From NCBI GenBank assembly GCA_027071315.1, contig JALSUP010000007.1, positions 1 through 47,211 on the forward strand: a stretch of DNA of 47,211 nucleotides, read 5' to 3'. Of the stretch, positions 8,589 to 16,870 are shown one piece after another. This stretch comes from Sulfurovum sp. GTDB taxonomy: Bacteria; Campylobacterota; Campylobacteria; Campylobacterales; Sulfurovaceae. Position 1 is the stretch's first letter; the number at the start of each line of letters is the position of its first letter. Both the position numbers and the translations under genes were made by a program. A model generated the notes under the pieces. It did not search any database. It saw nothing but the letters and a program-made list of their open reading frames with translations, and was not told where the DNA came from.

Positions 8589-9065
8589 CTACGGGTTTTT
8601 TATGAATGATGAATATTTCCATGCCTCCCACGTATCAACATAAGCATGTTTGACAGCGTTGTGTTGTATATAGTGCATTTTTCCGAGCCAGTCTTTTTCA
8701 TCTCTTATGGTATGTTCATAAAATCTTTTTTGCCAGATACCAGAGAGTTTACGCTTGTAGCCAGAGGAGCTTAGGTGTAATTTGGCTTTTTCTTTGAGTG
8801 ATGCATCTAGCCCGTAAATAAAACTACGCTTGATATGGGTGATGATTTTGGAGTATTCCTGAGGGTTTTTAGGTGTGAGTATCATATGTATATGGTCAGG
8901 TAAAATGACAATAGCATCTATATGATAATCATACCGTTGTTTGCTCAGTTTAAAACTGTCACGTAAGAGTGTAATGTTGTCAATGAGTATGGGGTTCCGT
9001 CCCTGGGTAACCATGGTGATAAAGTAGCTATACCCATCAAGATATATTCGTTTATAATTTGACAT
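8589..9065 (-). CDS. REP-associated tyrosine transposase (RAYT, TnpA_REP)
   Basis: A 158-residue single-strand DNA transposase of the HUH Y1 class related to IS200/IS605 TnpA. The metal-binding HUH motif is HIH (H58, H60) in LPDHIHMIL. The probable nucleophile is Y132 in HYIQHNAVK, followed by the RAYT-like tail WEAWKYSSF. RAYTs are known to cut and join REP hairpins at a GTAG or similar foot rather than to move themselves. The surrounding family A hairpins start with GTAG, matching this. The gene's TAG stop (complement of 8589-8591) is part of the GTAG foot of the hairpin at 8567-8592. A 25-bp palindrome lies 34 bp upstream of the start. Confidence 0.9.
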   Translation of the reverse strand: MSNYKRIYLDGYSYFITMVTQGRNPILIDNITLLRDSFKLSKQRYDYHIDAIVILPDHIHMILTPKNPQEYSKIITHIKRSFIYGLDASLKEKAKLHLSSSGYKRKLSGIWQKRFYEHTIRDEKDWLGKMHYIQHNAVKHAYVDTWEAWKYSSFIKNP

Positions 9066-9099
9066 AGTTCATAGTAGCATAGATAAAAATGAGAGATGA

Positions 9100-9124
9100 A
9101 AAATATGACAAATTGTCATATTTT
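9100..9124. promoter_or_regulatory. 25-bp perfect palindrome before the RAYT gene
   Basis: Two 12-bp arms (AAAATATGACAA and its complement) around one central base. It is identical at 21 of 25 positions to the palindrome at 6622-6646. Its place upstream of the RAYT start suggests an operator; a repeat element is the alternative. Confidence 0.6.
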
Positions 9125-9542
9125 GGATTTAATCATAATTTGGATTGTTGTGGGCTGTAGGGTGTTGTCTCCCGACAACACCGAAAACATGGATTCTATA
9201 ATATTACGTATTTACAGATATATTATTATTCAAATTATCGGTGTTGTAAGGGTATAACACCCTACGGTTGGCATGAGAATTGTGATGTACCGGGGAAGGG
9301 TTGTGCCCCTCACAACACCACAAATTTGGCTATAATTATTATCTTTATGACAAGAGGAAACAGTTTAGACTTGCTAAAGAATTAGGATTGATATGAATTT
9401 CTAGTTAAAAAGGTGTTGTCGTGGGACAACACCCTACGGTTGGAATGCAAATTAAATTTAATAGGGTGAAAAATCCTGTAGGGTGTTGTACCCTTACAAC
9501 ACCGATAATATAAACAACACATAAAAACAATTCGGAGAAAAA

Positions 9543-10109
9543 ATGAAACAACAAAAGAAACCCCTCTGCGGCATAGATGAAGCAGGTCGCGGTCCTTTGG
9601 CCGGTTCTTTGGTGATGGCAGGGGTGATACTGAAAAATCCTGTTGATGGGTTGATGGATTCTAAAAAGCTTACGGAGAAAAAACGTGAAGTACTTTTCCC
9701 TCTGGTCATTGAAAATTCAGACTATCATATTGTTTCCTTTTCTGCAAAGGAGATAGATGAACTTGGTATTTCAAAGTGCATCCATGCCGGTTTGAAAAGT
9801 ATTCAGGATCATTTGCCTGAAGCTGAGTATCTTTTTGACGGTAACAGCACCTTCGGGGTTGACAACATCACGACGATGGTCAAAGCGGACGATAAAGTAC
9901 AGGAAGTCTCAGCGGCGAGTATTTTGGCGAAGGTGACACGGGACAGAGAGATGGTAAAAATGGCGAAGGTCTATCCGGAGTATGGGTTTGAGAAGCATAA
10001 AGGCTACGGTACCAAAGCCCATATGGAAGCCTTGGTCAGGTATGACCGCTGCGAGATCCACCGTAAAACCTTTCGTGTGAAAGGCTTAGATGAACCCGCA
10101 CTCTTTTAA
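9543..10109 (+). CDS. rnhB: ribonuclease HII
   Basis: A 188-residue enzyme that removes ribonucleotides from DNA and RNA from RNA:DNA hybrids. The family motif CGIDEAGRGPLAG near the N-terminus contains the first catalytic acidic pair. Further typical segments are LFDGN, KADDKVQEVSAASILAKVTRD and EYGFEKHKGYGT. The ATG has a GGAG ribosome site 5 nt upstream. It stands alone on its strand, with the hairpin array before it and a double hairpin after it. Confidence 0.95.
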   Translation: MKQQKKPLCGIDEAGRGPLAGSLVMAGVILKNPVDGLMDSKKLTEKKREVLFPLVIENSDYHIVSFSAKEIDELGISKCIHAGLKSIQDHLPEAEYLFDGNSTFGVDNITTMVKADDKVQEVSAASILAKVTRDREMVKMAKVYPEYGFEKHKGYGTKAHMEALVRYDRCEIHRKTFRVKGLDEPALF

Positions 10110-10140
10110 GGGAATCTCTAATACCATTTATAGTTTGGGG

Positions 10141-10176
10141 ATGCGACTTCAGTCGCATGTAAGCGACTGAAGTCAC
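10141..10176. repeat. double hairpin between convergent genes
   Basis: Two adjacent small palindromes: ATGCGACT-TC-AGTCGCAT (10141-10158) and GCGACT-GA-AGTCAC (10163-10176, one mismatch). They can also pair with each other. On the minus strand GGAG lies close before the stem, so it may be a REP-like element of another family, or a bidirectional terminator between rnhB and the convergent gene. Confidence 0.6.
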
Positions 10177-10199
10177 TGCTCCAAAGTCCTTAGTGCGGT

Positions 10200-11543
10200 T
10201 TACATCAACGGAGAGCCGTTGACAGTCAGTTTTCCCTCTTTGAGTTCAAGTTCATAGATCTTTTTGCCATTGACGACTTTGGGCTGAATGAACATGGCAA
10301 GCAGCATCACCTGTGGCTGCTGTGCAATGATGGCGAAGAGTGCATCAGAGAGGGTGATTTTTGTTTTGCTGTCCAGTGCATTCAACAGTGCCAGAGGATT
10401 CTCTTTTGCGGCAGCCAGATCAATATTTTTATTGACGGCAAAACTTGAGGTGATCGTGAATCCATCCATTTCTTGACCCAGATACGCCAGACGTTTTACC
10501 TCCAAAGTCGGTATTTCCATCTTAATACCTTTGCCGAGCAGTGACTGTACCAGTGTATTGATCTTCTCTGTGTCATTCACATCGGTCGCATCGATCTGTT
10601 TAAGAATATCCATATCCAGATTGGAGATCTTGAAAGAGAAGGTACTGCCCATCAGCTTTGTCTCTGTACTTCCGTCGTTGATCGCGGCAGAGGCGACCTT
10701 GAGTTTCATACTGTTGTTGGCAAGGTTGTCTGTTACGGCAGTTGTGTCTTCACCGCTGATCTCAGAAAAATGCATCTCGATGGGCATCTCTTTCACTTTG
10801 GCCTGGAGGGTGACATTTTTGACAGTAAATCCGTAGTGGGAATCATACAGCGTTTTACCGTTGAGAACATAATCACTTTTACTCTCTTCTATATGAAGGG
10901 CAAGTACCTCTCCCATTACCAGACCTATCTGTTCGATCTTCTGATCCATAGCCGTGATACGGTCCTCTTTGATCTCTCCCTTAAAGCTGTCTCCTTTGAG
11001 TGTGATCACCGTTTTTTCTTTGAGCATCAGTGTTTCATTGATGTCCTTGACATAGCCTTTGAAACTTGAGAGCATTTTGTTGAAATCGATATGCACTAAA
11101 ATGGCTTTTCTCCTGAGCATCTCGTTAAGCTGGTCAATGAGGGCTTTGTCCTCTTCTGTGAGCTCTTTTGCTTTACTCAGCGTGTCGGGAAGGGAGAGCG
11201 GGTAAAGGTCTGCAGAGAGGGCGGAGTAGCTGTCATTGAGGTAGGTGAGGTCGACGCCGATCTTCAAACCTTTCAGCGCCTCTGCATCTTTCACTTCCAG
11301 TTCTGTACCCTGTGTCTGATAGAATGCCGCAACTTTTTTCGGGTCTTCAACAGAGAGTACAAAGTGCTCATTCTTCTCTTTGACCATCCGCTCTTTCACT
11401 CCGAAACCCTGCTGTTGGAGCTTGGAGAGTTCTGTGTTGACACGTATCTTCATCTCATCTCTGAGTTGTGTGGAACCTGCTGTCACATAGTAGAGTGCTG
11501 TAAGCAATATAATGGCAACAATGCCAAGTCCGAATTTTTTCAA
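10200..11543 (-). CDS. membrane-anchored protein, YdgA/DUF945-like (tentative)
   Basis: A 447-residue protein with one N-terminal membrane segment (about residues 4-22) and a long soluble part of alternating beta-type repeats, probably in the periplasm. The overall build and the C-terminal ELKEGKLTVNGSPL resemble the DUF945/YdgA family, whose function is unclear; I am not sure of this match. The start is TTG at 11543, with AAGGAA a few bases upstream. It is the last gene of the minus-strand run lapB-like, rnhA, rnc, aroC and follows aroC after 9 bp. Confidence 0.6.
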   Translation of the reverse strand: MKKFGLGIVAIILLTALYYVTAGSTQLRDEMKIRVNTELSKLQQQGFGVKERMVKEKNEHFVLSVEDPKKVAAFYQTQGTELEVKDAEALKGLKIGVDLTYLNDSYSALSADLYPLSLPDTLSKAKELTEEDKALIDQLNEMLRRKAILVHIDFNKMLSSFKGYVKDINETLMLKEKTVITLKGDSFKGEIKEDRITAMDQKIEQIGLVMGEVLALHIEESKSDYVLNGKTLYDSHYGFTVKNVTLQAKVKEMPIEMHFSEISGEDTTAVTDNLANNSMKLKVASAAINDGSTETKLMGSTFSFKISNLDMDILKQIDATDVNDTEKINTLVQSLLGKGIKMEIPTLEVKRLAYLGQEMDGFTITSSFAVNKNIDLAAAKENPLALLNALDSKTKITLSDALFAIIAQQPQVMLLAMFIQPKVVNGKKIYELELKEGKLTVNGSPLM

Positions 11544-11552
11544 AGTGTTTCC

Positions 11553-12647
11553 TTATTTTTCCTGTTTTCCCAGTTTCCTATAAATGGCAGTCAGATGCTC
11601 CATCTTTTTCCCCATATTGAGCAGGGACATGTCAGCCAGCGTCAATGCCATCATCGCTTCACAGACAACCGCACCACGAAGTGCTACACAAGGGTCATGT
11701 CTCCCTTTTAAGTTACATTTGACCTCTTCATTGTGTGTGGTAATGGTATCCTGCTCCTGAAAAATGGATGGGGTCGGTTTAAAGTGGGTTTTTACAATGA
11801 CCGTGTCTCCGTTGCTGATACCACCCAAAATACCGCCGGCATGGTTACTCTTGAAGCCTTCAAGGGTAATAGGGTCATTGTTCTGGGAACCTTTGAGGTG
11901 GGTAGAGGCAATGCCGTCACCGATCTCAACGGCTTTTGCCGCGTTAATGCCCATCATCGCTTCAGCTAAAATGGCGTCGAGTTTATAGTAGAGTGGTTCA
12001 CCCAAGCCAATGGGGACACCTGTTGCCGTCGTCAGTACCACGCCACCTACCGAGTCATGATTCTCTTTGGCTCTCAGGATCGCTGCTTCCTGTTCTGCCT
12101 CTTTACGGGGGTCAAGTGCATACATTTTGGAGGTTTTTGCATGTTCAAAATCCTGCACTTCCCCTTTAATGCCATCCACTTCACAGAGTCCGCTCTGCAC
12201 CGAAATACCAAGTTCCCTGAGTATCAGTTTGGCAATGGCACCGCCGGCGACCCTTGCTGCTGTCTCTCTTGCAGAAGAACGTCCGCCGCCACGGTAGTCT
12301 CTCAACCCGTACTTGTGAAAGTAAGTGAAGTCTGCATGTCCGGGACGAAAAAGATCTTTCACGTTCTCATAATCTTTAGACTTCTGGTTGGTATTGAAGA
12401 TCACCATGGCAATAGGGGTACCTGTGCTTACGCCCTCAAAGGTACCTGAGAGAATTTCAAATTTGTCATCCTCTTTACGTCCTGTCTCCAGTTTGCTTTT
12501 CCCCGGCTTTCTGCGGTCAAGTTCAGACTGTATGAAGGCTTCGTCTATCTTCAGTCCTGCGGGTACACCGTCGAGTATGCACCCGAGTGCTTTTCCGTGG
12601 GATTCCCCAAAGGTGGTGAGTGTCAGTTTCTTTCCAAAGGTATTCAT
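11553..12647 (-). CDS. aroC: chorismate synthase
   Basis: A 364-residue enzyme that makes chorismate from EPSP, the last step of the shikimate pathway, using reduced FMN. The three family signatures are visible: GESHGKALGCILDGVPAG near the N-terminus, RGGGRSSARETAARVAGGA in the middle and LKGRHDPC near the end. Length is normal. The start lies 1 bp after the rnc stop, so translation is probably coupled. Confidence 0.96.
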   Translation of the reverse strand: MNTFGKKLTLTTFGESHGKALGCILDGVPAGLKIDEAFIQSELDRRKPGKSKLETGRKEDDKFEILSGTFEGVSTGTPIAMVIFNTNQKSKDYENVKDLFRPGHADFTYFHKYGLRDYRGGGRSSARETAARVAGGAIAKLILRELGISVQSGLCEVDGIKGEVQDFEHAKTSKMYALDPRKEAEQEAAILRAKENHDSVGGVVLTTATGVPIGLGEPLYYKLDAILAEAMMGINAAKAVEIGDGIASTHLKGSQNNDPITLEGFKSNHAGGILGGISNGDTVIVKTHFKPTPSIFQEQDTITTHNEEVKCNLKGRHDPCVALRGAVVCEAMMALTLADMSLLNMGKKMEHLTAIYRKLGKQEK

Positions 12648-12648
12648 G

Positions 12649-13320
12649 TCAGCCCTTCAATATGTCTAATGCAATGCGTGCAGCTTTCTGCTGTGCATCT
12701 TTTTTACTTTTGCCTTTTGCAGAGGCAATGGTCTTGTTGTCCAGTACAATGGCGATCTCAAACTCTTTTTTATGGTCAGGTCCTGAAGAGCCGAGCATCT
12801 CATACGATGGCGTCACACCATGGCTCGCCTGTGTCAACTCCTGTAAAGCTGTTTTGTAATCTTTTGACAGGGACTGCAGGTCTATTTTCGGGTGACACTC
12901 TTCCAGCAGTTTAATAGAAATGTCTTTGACTTTTTCCAGTCCTGCTTCAAGGTAAATCGCCCCCATGATCGCTTCAAAGGCATTGGAGAGGAGAGAGGGT
13001 TTATGTCTGCCGTTGTTGTTCTCTTCGGCCAGAGAGAGATAGATATAGGCACCGAGATCCAACTCTTTTGCCAAAAGAGTAAAGCCGCTTTCGTTGACAA
13101 GTGAAGCACGTATTTTGGAGAGTATGCCTTCGTTCGAGCTTGGGAATTTGAAAAAGAGGTACTCTCCGACAATGAGGTCGAGTACCGCATCTCCCAAAAA
13201 CTCAAGCCGCTCATTATTGTAAGGCTTTTTGTAACTTTTGTGTGTCAAAGCCTCAATAATCAATTGCTTGTTGTCAAATGTATAGTTCAGTCTCTTTTCA
13301 AGTTGACTGTAGTCGTTCAT
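12649..13320 (-). CDS. rnc: ribonuclease III
   Basis: A 223-residue double-strand RNA nuclease for rRNA and mRNA processing. The catalytic signature is [13 protein letters not shown], with the second acidic residues in [16 protein letters not shown] double-strand RNA-binding domain occupies the last 70 residues. I place the start at 13320 (peptide [11 protein letters not shown]) because AAAGGA stands 6 nt upstream; an upstream extension to 13362 would run into a REP-like hairpin and is unlikely. It is followed directly by aroC. Confidence 0.95.
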   Translation of the reverse strand: MNDYSQLEKRLNYTFDNKQLIIEALTHKSYKKPYNNERLEFLGDAVLDLIVGEYLFFKFPSSNEGILSKIRASLVNESGFTLLAKELDLGAYIYLSLAEENNNGRHKPSLLSNAFEAIMGAIYLEAGLEKVKDISIKLLEECHPKIDLQSLSKDYKTALQELTQASHGVTPSYEMLGSSGPDHKKEFEIAIVLDNKTIASAKGKSKKDAQQKAARIALDILKG

Positions 13321-13352
13321 TTTTATTCCTTTATTTTTGGTTGTTTGGGTTT

Positions 13353-13395
13353 GGGCAGACACGTTGTTTGGGCAGACACGCAGGTCTGCCCCTAC
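13353..13395 (-). repeat. REP-like hairpin, family D, with an extra half arm
   Basis: On the minus strand: GTAG (13392-13395), stem GGGCAGAC, loop of 6, stem GTCTGCCC (13370-13391 overall). A further copy of one arm lies at 13353-13360. The TAG of the GTAG foot is the stop codon of rnhA. It sits between rnhA and rnc. Confidence 0.8.
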
Positions 13396-13835
13396 AGGTT
13401 TGCCTTTATGCGTTCTGCTTCATCACGTGCCAGTTCGTCGCAGCGTTCGTTTTCCGGGTGTCCGTTATGTCCACGAACCCAGGTACCGTGCACGTTGTGG
13501 GGTGCTGCCGCTTCAAGGTAGGCTTTCCAGAGGTCTACATTTTTTACCTTGGCAAAGTTTTTACGTACCCAGCCGGCCAGCCATTCATTGATGGCCTTGA
13601 CTACGTAAGAGCTGTCCGAGATCACTTCGACATCACAGGGTTCCTTGAGGAGTTTCAGCCCCTCTATGACCCCCATCAGCTCCATACGGTTATTGGTGGT
13701 ATGGGTCTCCCCGCCGCAATACTCTTTTCTTTTGCCTTTAAATTCGAGTATACCGCCGTAACCTCCCGGTCCGGGGTTTCCCAGGCTTGAGCCGTCAGAG
13801 TAGAGAGTAATTTGTTTGCGGGCTTGATTTTGCAA
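13392..13835 (-). CDS. rnhA: ribonuclease HI
   Basis: A 147-residue enzyme that cuts the RNA strand of RNA:DNA hybrids. Catalytic acidic residues are seen in [23 protein letters not shown] and VISDSSYVV, and the late His/Asp region in [17 protein letters not shown]. The start is TTG at 13835 with GAGGAAG upstream; no better start exists, so it overlaps the end of the upstream TPR gene by 41 bp. Its TAG stop lies in the GTAG foot of a REP-like hairpin. The window thus has both RNase HI and RNase HII genes. Confidence 0.95.
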   Translation of the reverse strand: MQNQARKQITLYSDGSSLGNPGPGGYGGILEFKGKRKEYCGGETHTTNNRMELMGVIEGLKLLKEPCDVEVISDSSYVVKAINEWLAGWVRKNFAKVKNVDLWKAYLEAAAPHNVHGTWVRGHNGHPENERCDELARDEAERIKANL

Positions 13836-14841
13836 TTTCTTCCTCGACTTTTACAGAATTTATGGCCATACAGTTAGGACAGCGCTTGAAGGAAACAGGG
13901 AAACTCTGTTTACATTTTTTACAAAGATAGGAGAAGAGCAGTTCCCCCTCCTCAAATCCGCCTTTTCTGGCTGTGGCAAGCATATCAAGCGCAAAAATAC
14001 CGGATTTCTCTTTCGGTGCTTTTTGCAGATAACCTTTGGCATAATAGAGTGTGTGCAGGGCACTGTTGGATGAGATTATATCTAAATCGACTTGTGAATT
14101 CGGTAAGAACCAGAAGATGTCCAGTATCTCATCTATACGTGCCATATCGATGGTCTCCCAGGCTACCTGAGTGTCCAGTTGAAGCAGTACGGAAATGACC
14201 TGTCTATAGAGATGCGGTTCATCTTCAAGCAACTGTTTGAGCTTTTTGACTTTGTCTTCAATGGAGGTACTTTTACTTGAAGTGATCTGTGAGAGTGTAA
14301 GGAACTTTTCCAGATTGTACGTATCTTCTCCCAACAGTTCAAGGGGCTCTATGACCTCTTTGGCTTTGTCATACTGGTGCATCATTTCATACACCACTCC
14401 CAGCTCATACAGCACTTTGACATTGCGTGGTTTTTTACGCAGTACTTCCACGTAGAGACTTCTCGAACGCTCCAAAAAACCGGCATGCAGATACGTCTTC
14501 CCCAAACGCTCCATGAGCTCCAGTTTTCCCTGCTCATTGCTGACATGTTTGATGAGGTAGAGGTAGATGGAGATGGACTTATGGTACTCGCCGGAATTTT
14601 CAAAGGCTTTGGCCAGCAGGGAGAGGGGTTTGAGCAGGTGCATTTCAAAAGGCATGTCCGAAGTGTCAAGCGCGCACTCCGCAGAATCGAACTTGTCCAG
14701 AAATTTGAGCAGATTCCCCTGTTCTTTCTGCTGCTTGTACATCCCCCAGCCATAGGTGGCAACGGCAATAATGAGAGAGATGATGACAATAAGCAGAATA
14801 CTGAACAATGGGTCATTGTATTCGGGTAGAAAATTTTCCAA
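13795..14841 (-). CDS. LapB/YciM-like TPR protein with zinc ribbon
   Basis: A 348-residue protein with one N-terminal membrane segment (about residues 13-32), several TPR-like helical repeats (about 65-290), and a C-terminal CxxC-x10-CxxC zinc ribbon (CKKC and CPNC). This order matches LapB (YciM), which in Escherichia coli controls LpxC turnover and LPS assembly at the inner membrane; orthology is inferred from architecture only. The start is TTG at 14841 with AAAGG six bases upstream and a TATAAT -10 at 14870-14875. It is the first gene of the run ending at 10200. Confidence 0.72.
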   Translation of the reverse strand: MENFLPEYNDPLFSILLIVIISLIIAVATYGWGMYKQQKEQGNLLKFLDKFDSAECALDTSDMPFEMHLLKPLSLLAKAFENSGEYHKSISIYLYLIKHVSNEQGKLELMERLGKTYLHAGFLERSRSLYVEVLRKKPRNVKVLYELGVVYEMMHQYDKAKEVIEPLELLGEDTYNLEKFLTLSQITSSKSTSIEDKVKKLKQLLEDEPHLYRQVISVLLQLDTQVAWETIDMARIDEILDIFWFLPNSQVDLDIISSNSALHTLYYAKGYLQKAPKEKSGIFALDMLATARKGGFEEGELLFSYLCKKCKQSFPVSFKRCPNCMAINSVKVEEEIAKSSPQTNYSLL

Positions 14842-14869
14842 GTTTTGCCTTTATGCTTTGTGAGGTTAA

Positions 14870-14891
14870 ATTATACCTAATTAGATATAAT
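14870..14891. promoter_or_regulatory. divergent -10 boxes for the lapB-like gene and dnaG
   Basis: TATAAT on the minus strand (14870-14875) for the TPR gene and TATAAT on the plus strand (14886-14891) for dnaG, only 10 bp apart. The dnaG box ends 7 nt before its ATG, so transcription should begin at the ATG. Confidence 0.65.
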
Positions 14892-14897
14892 TCTCTT

Positions 14898-16553
14898 ATG
14901 ATAGATAACGCCTCCATAGAATCACTCAAAAACAGTATTGATATTGTTGATGTCATTGGCAACTTCATAGAATTGAAAAAAGCTGGTGCCAACTACAAAG
15001 CCAACTGCCCCTTCCATGGAGAAAAAACACCCTCCTTTGTAGTGAGCCCAAGTAAGCAGATCTACCATTGTTTTGGCTGTGGTGTAGGTGGTGACAGCAT
15101 TAAATTCGTGATGGAACTGGAGAAACTCTCTTACCCTGAGTCCATAGAAAAACTGGCTTCTATGTATAACTTTTCATTGGAATATACCAAAGGTTCTTCG
15201 GACTATTCCGATGCCAAGCGGATACTCGAAGCCATTCAGACCTGGTATGTGAAAAATCTTGAACATAACCCTACGGCCAGGAACTATCTTTTGGACAGAG
15301 GTGTTGCGGAACGTTCCATTCAAAAATTCGGTATTGGTTTTGTGCCTGAGGGAAATTCGGTGCTGAATTTTCTCAATTCAGCCCTGCTTCCTCTGCCTAA
15401 AGCGGTAGAAGCAGGTGTGCTTGCACAGGATGACGGAGGCAGACTCTATGCCCGTCTGGTAGAGCGTATTACCTTTCCTATCTTCTCTGCTTCGGGTGCG
15501 GCAGTTGGTTTTGGAGGTCGTACCATTACGAATCACCCTGCCAAATATATCAATTCTCCACAGACCAAACTTTTTAACAAATCACGTCTGCTTTACGGCT
15601 ACGATCTGGCAAAAGAGAGTATTTACAAAAATAAAAAGCTCATTGTCTGTGAAGGGTACCTGGATGTGGTGATGTTTCATCAGGCCGGTTTTACCGAAGC
15701 AGTTGCTTCTATGGGTACCGCTTTAACGCCCGAGCATTTACCTTTACTCAGAAAGGGTGATCCTAAAATCATTCTGGCCTATGACGGTGACAAAGCAGGG
15801 CAGGCGGCAGCACTCAAAGCGGCACAAATGCTCTCTCATTCCGGTTTTGACGGAGGGGTGGTGCTCTTTCCCGATGGGCAGGATCCGGCAGACCTGATTG
15901 CCAAGGGGCAGAGTGAAGAGGTTGCCTCACTGCTCAGAGGAGCCAAGCCGCTCATTCCTTTTGTACTGGAGCAGACCATTTATGCCTATGACCTGAATGA
16001 CCCGCGTGCCAAAGAGGCGGCTTTCGGGAGTGCCAAACAGTTCCTCGATACGCTGACCCCCATCATTAAAGATGCCTATATCCCCATGGCTGCGACACTT
16101 CTGGGCATCACCCCGGCACTCTTCGGCAAACAGACCAATTTGGGCAATGCCCGGGAAAATATTTCCCAAAAACGTGACGATGTGGCGCAGTTGAGTATTT
16201 TGAAAACACTTTTGGAGAAGCCAAATCTTATTGACTCCGTACTGGATGTCATTGATGTGCCTATGTTCGGTGGCTATGCAGAACTTTTCTCTGCCCTGAT
16301 CAACGGAGAGAAAGAGCACCCACATCTTATGGGACTTGCCGTGGACGATACCTTCGAAGTGATGAGTGAAGAGGAGCTACAGCATGTTCTTCGCAGTTTT
16401 CTCATTAAGCATTATGATGCCAAACTGAAGCAGATCGTGGCTGATACAAGCATGCTTTTTGCCAAAAAAAGTTTTATGATACGTAAAATAAAAACCGATA
16501 TAATACCCCGACTCAAAAGAGGCGAACTGGTCTCTTTCGATACCAACATTTAA
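14898..16553 (+). CDS. dnaG: DNA primase DnaG
   Basis: A 551-residue enzyme that makes RNA primers for replication. The N-terminal zinc site is C37, H40, C58, C61 (NCPFHGEKTPSF and YHCFGCG). The catalytic Toprim domain holds CEGYLD (about 251-256) and AYDGDKAG (about 293-300). The C-terminal third, which binds the helicase, is less conserved. I chose the ATG at 14898; upstream in-frame starts would precede the promoter. There is no ribosome site, and a TATAAT ends 7 nt before the ATG, so a leaderless mRNA is likely. The parvulin gene follows 10 bp later. Confidence 0.95.
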   Translation: MIDNASIESLKNSIDIVDVIGNFIELKKAGANYKANCPFHGEKTPSFVVSPSKQIYHCFGCGVGGDSIKFVMELEKLSYPESIEKLASMYNFSLEYTKGSSDYSDAKRILEAIQTWYVKNLEHNPTARNYLLDRGVAERSIQKFGIGFVPEGNSVLNFLNSALLPLPKAVEAGVLAQDDGGRLYARLVERITFPIFSASGAAVGFGGRTITNHPAKYINSPQTKLFNKSRLLYGYDLAKESIYKNKKLIVCEGYLDVVMFHQAGFTEAVASMGTALTPEHLPLLRKGDPKIILAYDGDKAGQAAALKAAQMLSHSGFDGGVVLFPDGQDPADLIAKGQSEEVASLLRGAKPLIPFVLEQTIYAYDLNDPRAKEAAFGSAKQFLDTLTPIIKDAYIPMAATLLGITPALFGKQTNLGNARENISQKRDDVAQLSILKTLLEKPNLIDSVLDVIDVPMFGGYAELFSALINGEKEHPHLMGLAVDDTFEVMSEEELQHVLRSFLIKHYDAKLKQIVADTSMLFAKKSFMIRKIKTDIIPRLKRGELVSFDTNI

Positions 16554-16563
16554 AGGATAACAC

Positions 16564-16845
16564 ATGGCAACAGCAAGTGCAAGACATATTTTAGTAGACA
16601 GCGAAGCAAAATGTAACGAACTCAAAGAGCAGATCAATTCCGGAGCAATGACTTTTGAACAGGCAGCAAAAGAGAACTCAACCTGTCCATCAGGTGCAAA
16701 CGGCGGAGACCTTGGTACTTTTTCACAAGGACAGATGGTACCTGAGTTTGACAAAGTGGTTTTTAACGATGAGGTAGGTGTAGTTCACGGACCGGTAAAA
16801 ACACAATTCGGTTACCACCTTCTCGAAGTCACTTCACGTTCATAA
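16564..16845 (+). CDS. parvulin-type peptidyl-prolyl isomerase
   Basis: A 93-residue single-domain PpiC/parvulin. Family motifs are SARHILV at the start, GGDLGTFSQGQMVPEFD in the middle and TQFGYHLLEV at the end. With no signal peptide it should act in the cytoplasm on proline bonds during folding. AAAGGA stands 6 nt before the ATG. It lies 10 bp after dnaG and is probably cotranscribed. Confidence 0.92.
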   Translation: MATASARHILVDSEAKCNELKEQINSGAMTFEQAAKENSTCPSGANGGDLGTFSQGQMVPEFDKVVFNDEVGVVHGPVKTQFGYHLLEVTSRS

Positions 16846-16870
16846 GTTTTTTTCTCTTTTTGTATCAAAA

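Larger units (their letters stand above)
8497..9503. repeat. array of seven REP-like hairpins (family A) around a RAYT gene
   Basis: Seven 24-26-bp elements made of GTAG, stem GGTGTTGT, a 6-nt loop and stem ACAACACC. Positions and orientation: 8497-8522 (+), 8567-8592 (-), 9157-9182 (+), 9240-9265 (-), 9296-9319 (+, decayed, no GTAG), 9412-9437 (-), 9478-9503 (+). Orientation alternates strictly. The first two flank the 3' end of the transposase gene and the other five lie between its 5' end and rnhB. The layout fits REP/BIME elements mobilised by the RAYT. The 477 bp at 9066-9542 hold only these elements, a palindrome and short AT-rich filler with no convincing gene. Confidence 0.92.

Noticed and set aside
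9320-9411. Possible small gene between two hairpins (TATAAT at 9331, ATG at 9347)
   Set aside because: The ATG frame closes after 12 codons; another frame gives a short K/R/L-rich stretch that may be a gene remnant, but it is too short to support.
8497-9503. Repeats spaced through about 1 kb as a CRISPR array
   Set aside because: The repeats alternate in orientation, are short hairpins with GTAG feet, have irregular spacing from about 30 to 560 bp and no cas genes are near; a REP array explains them.
13321-13362. Longer RNase III starting at 13362
   Set aside because: The extension is translated through the REP-like arm and lacks a ribosome site, whereas AAAGGA stands properly before the ATG at 13320.
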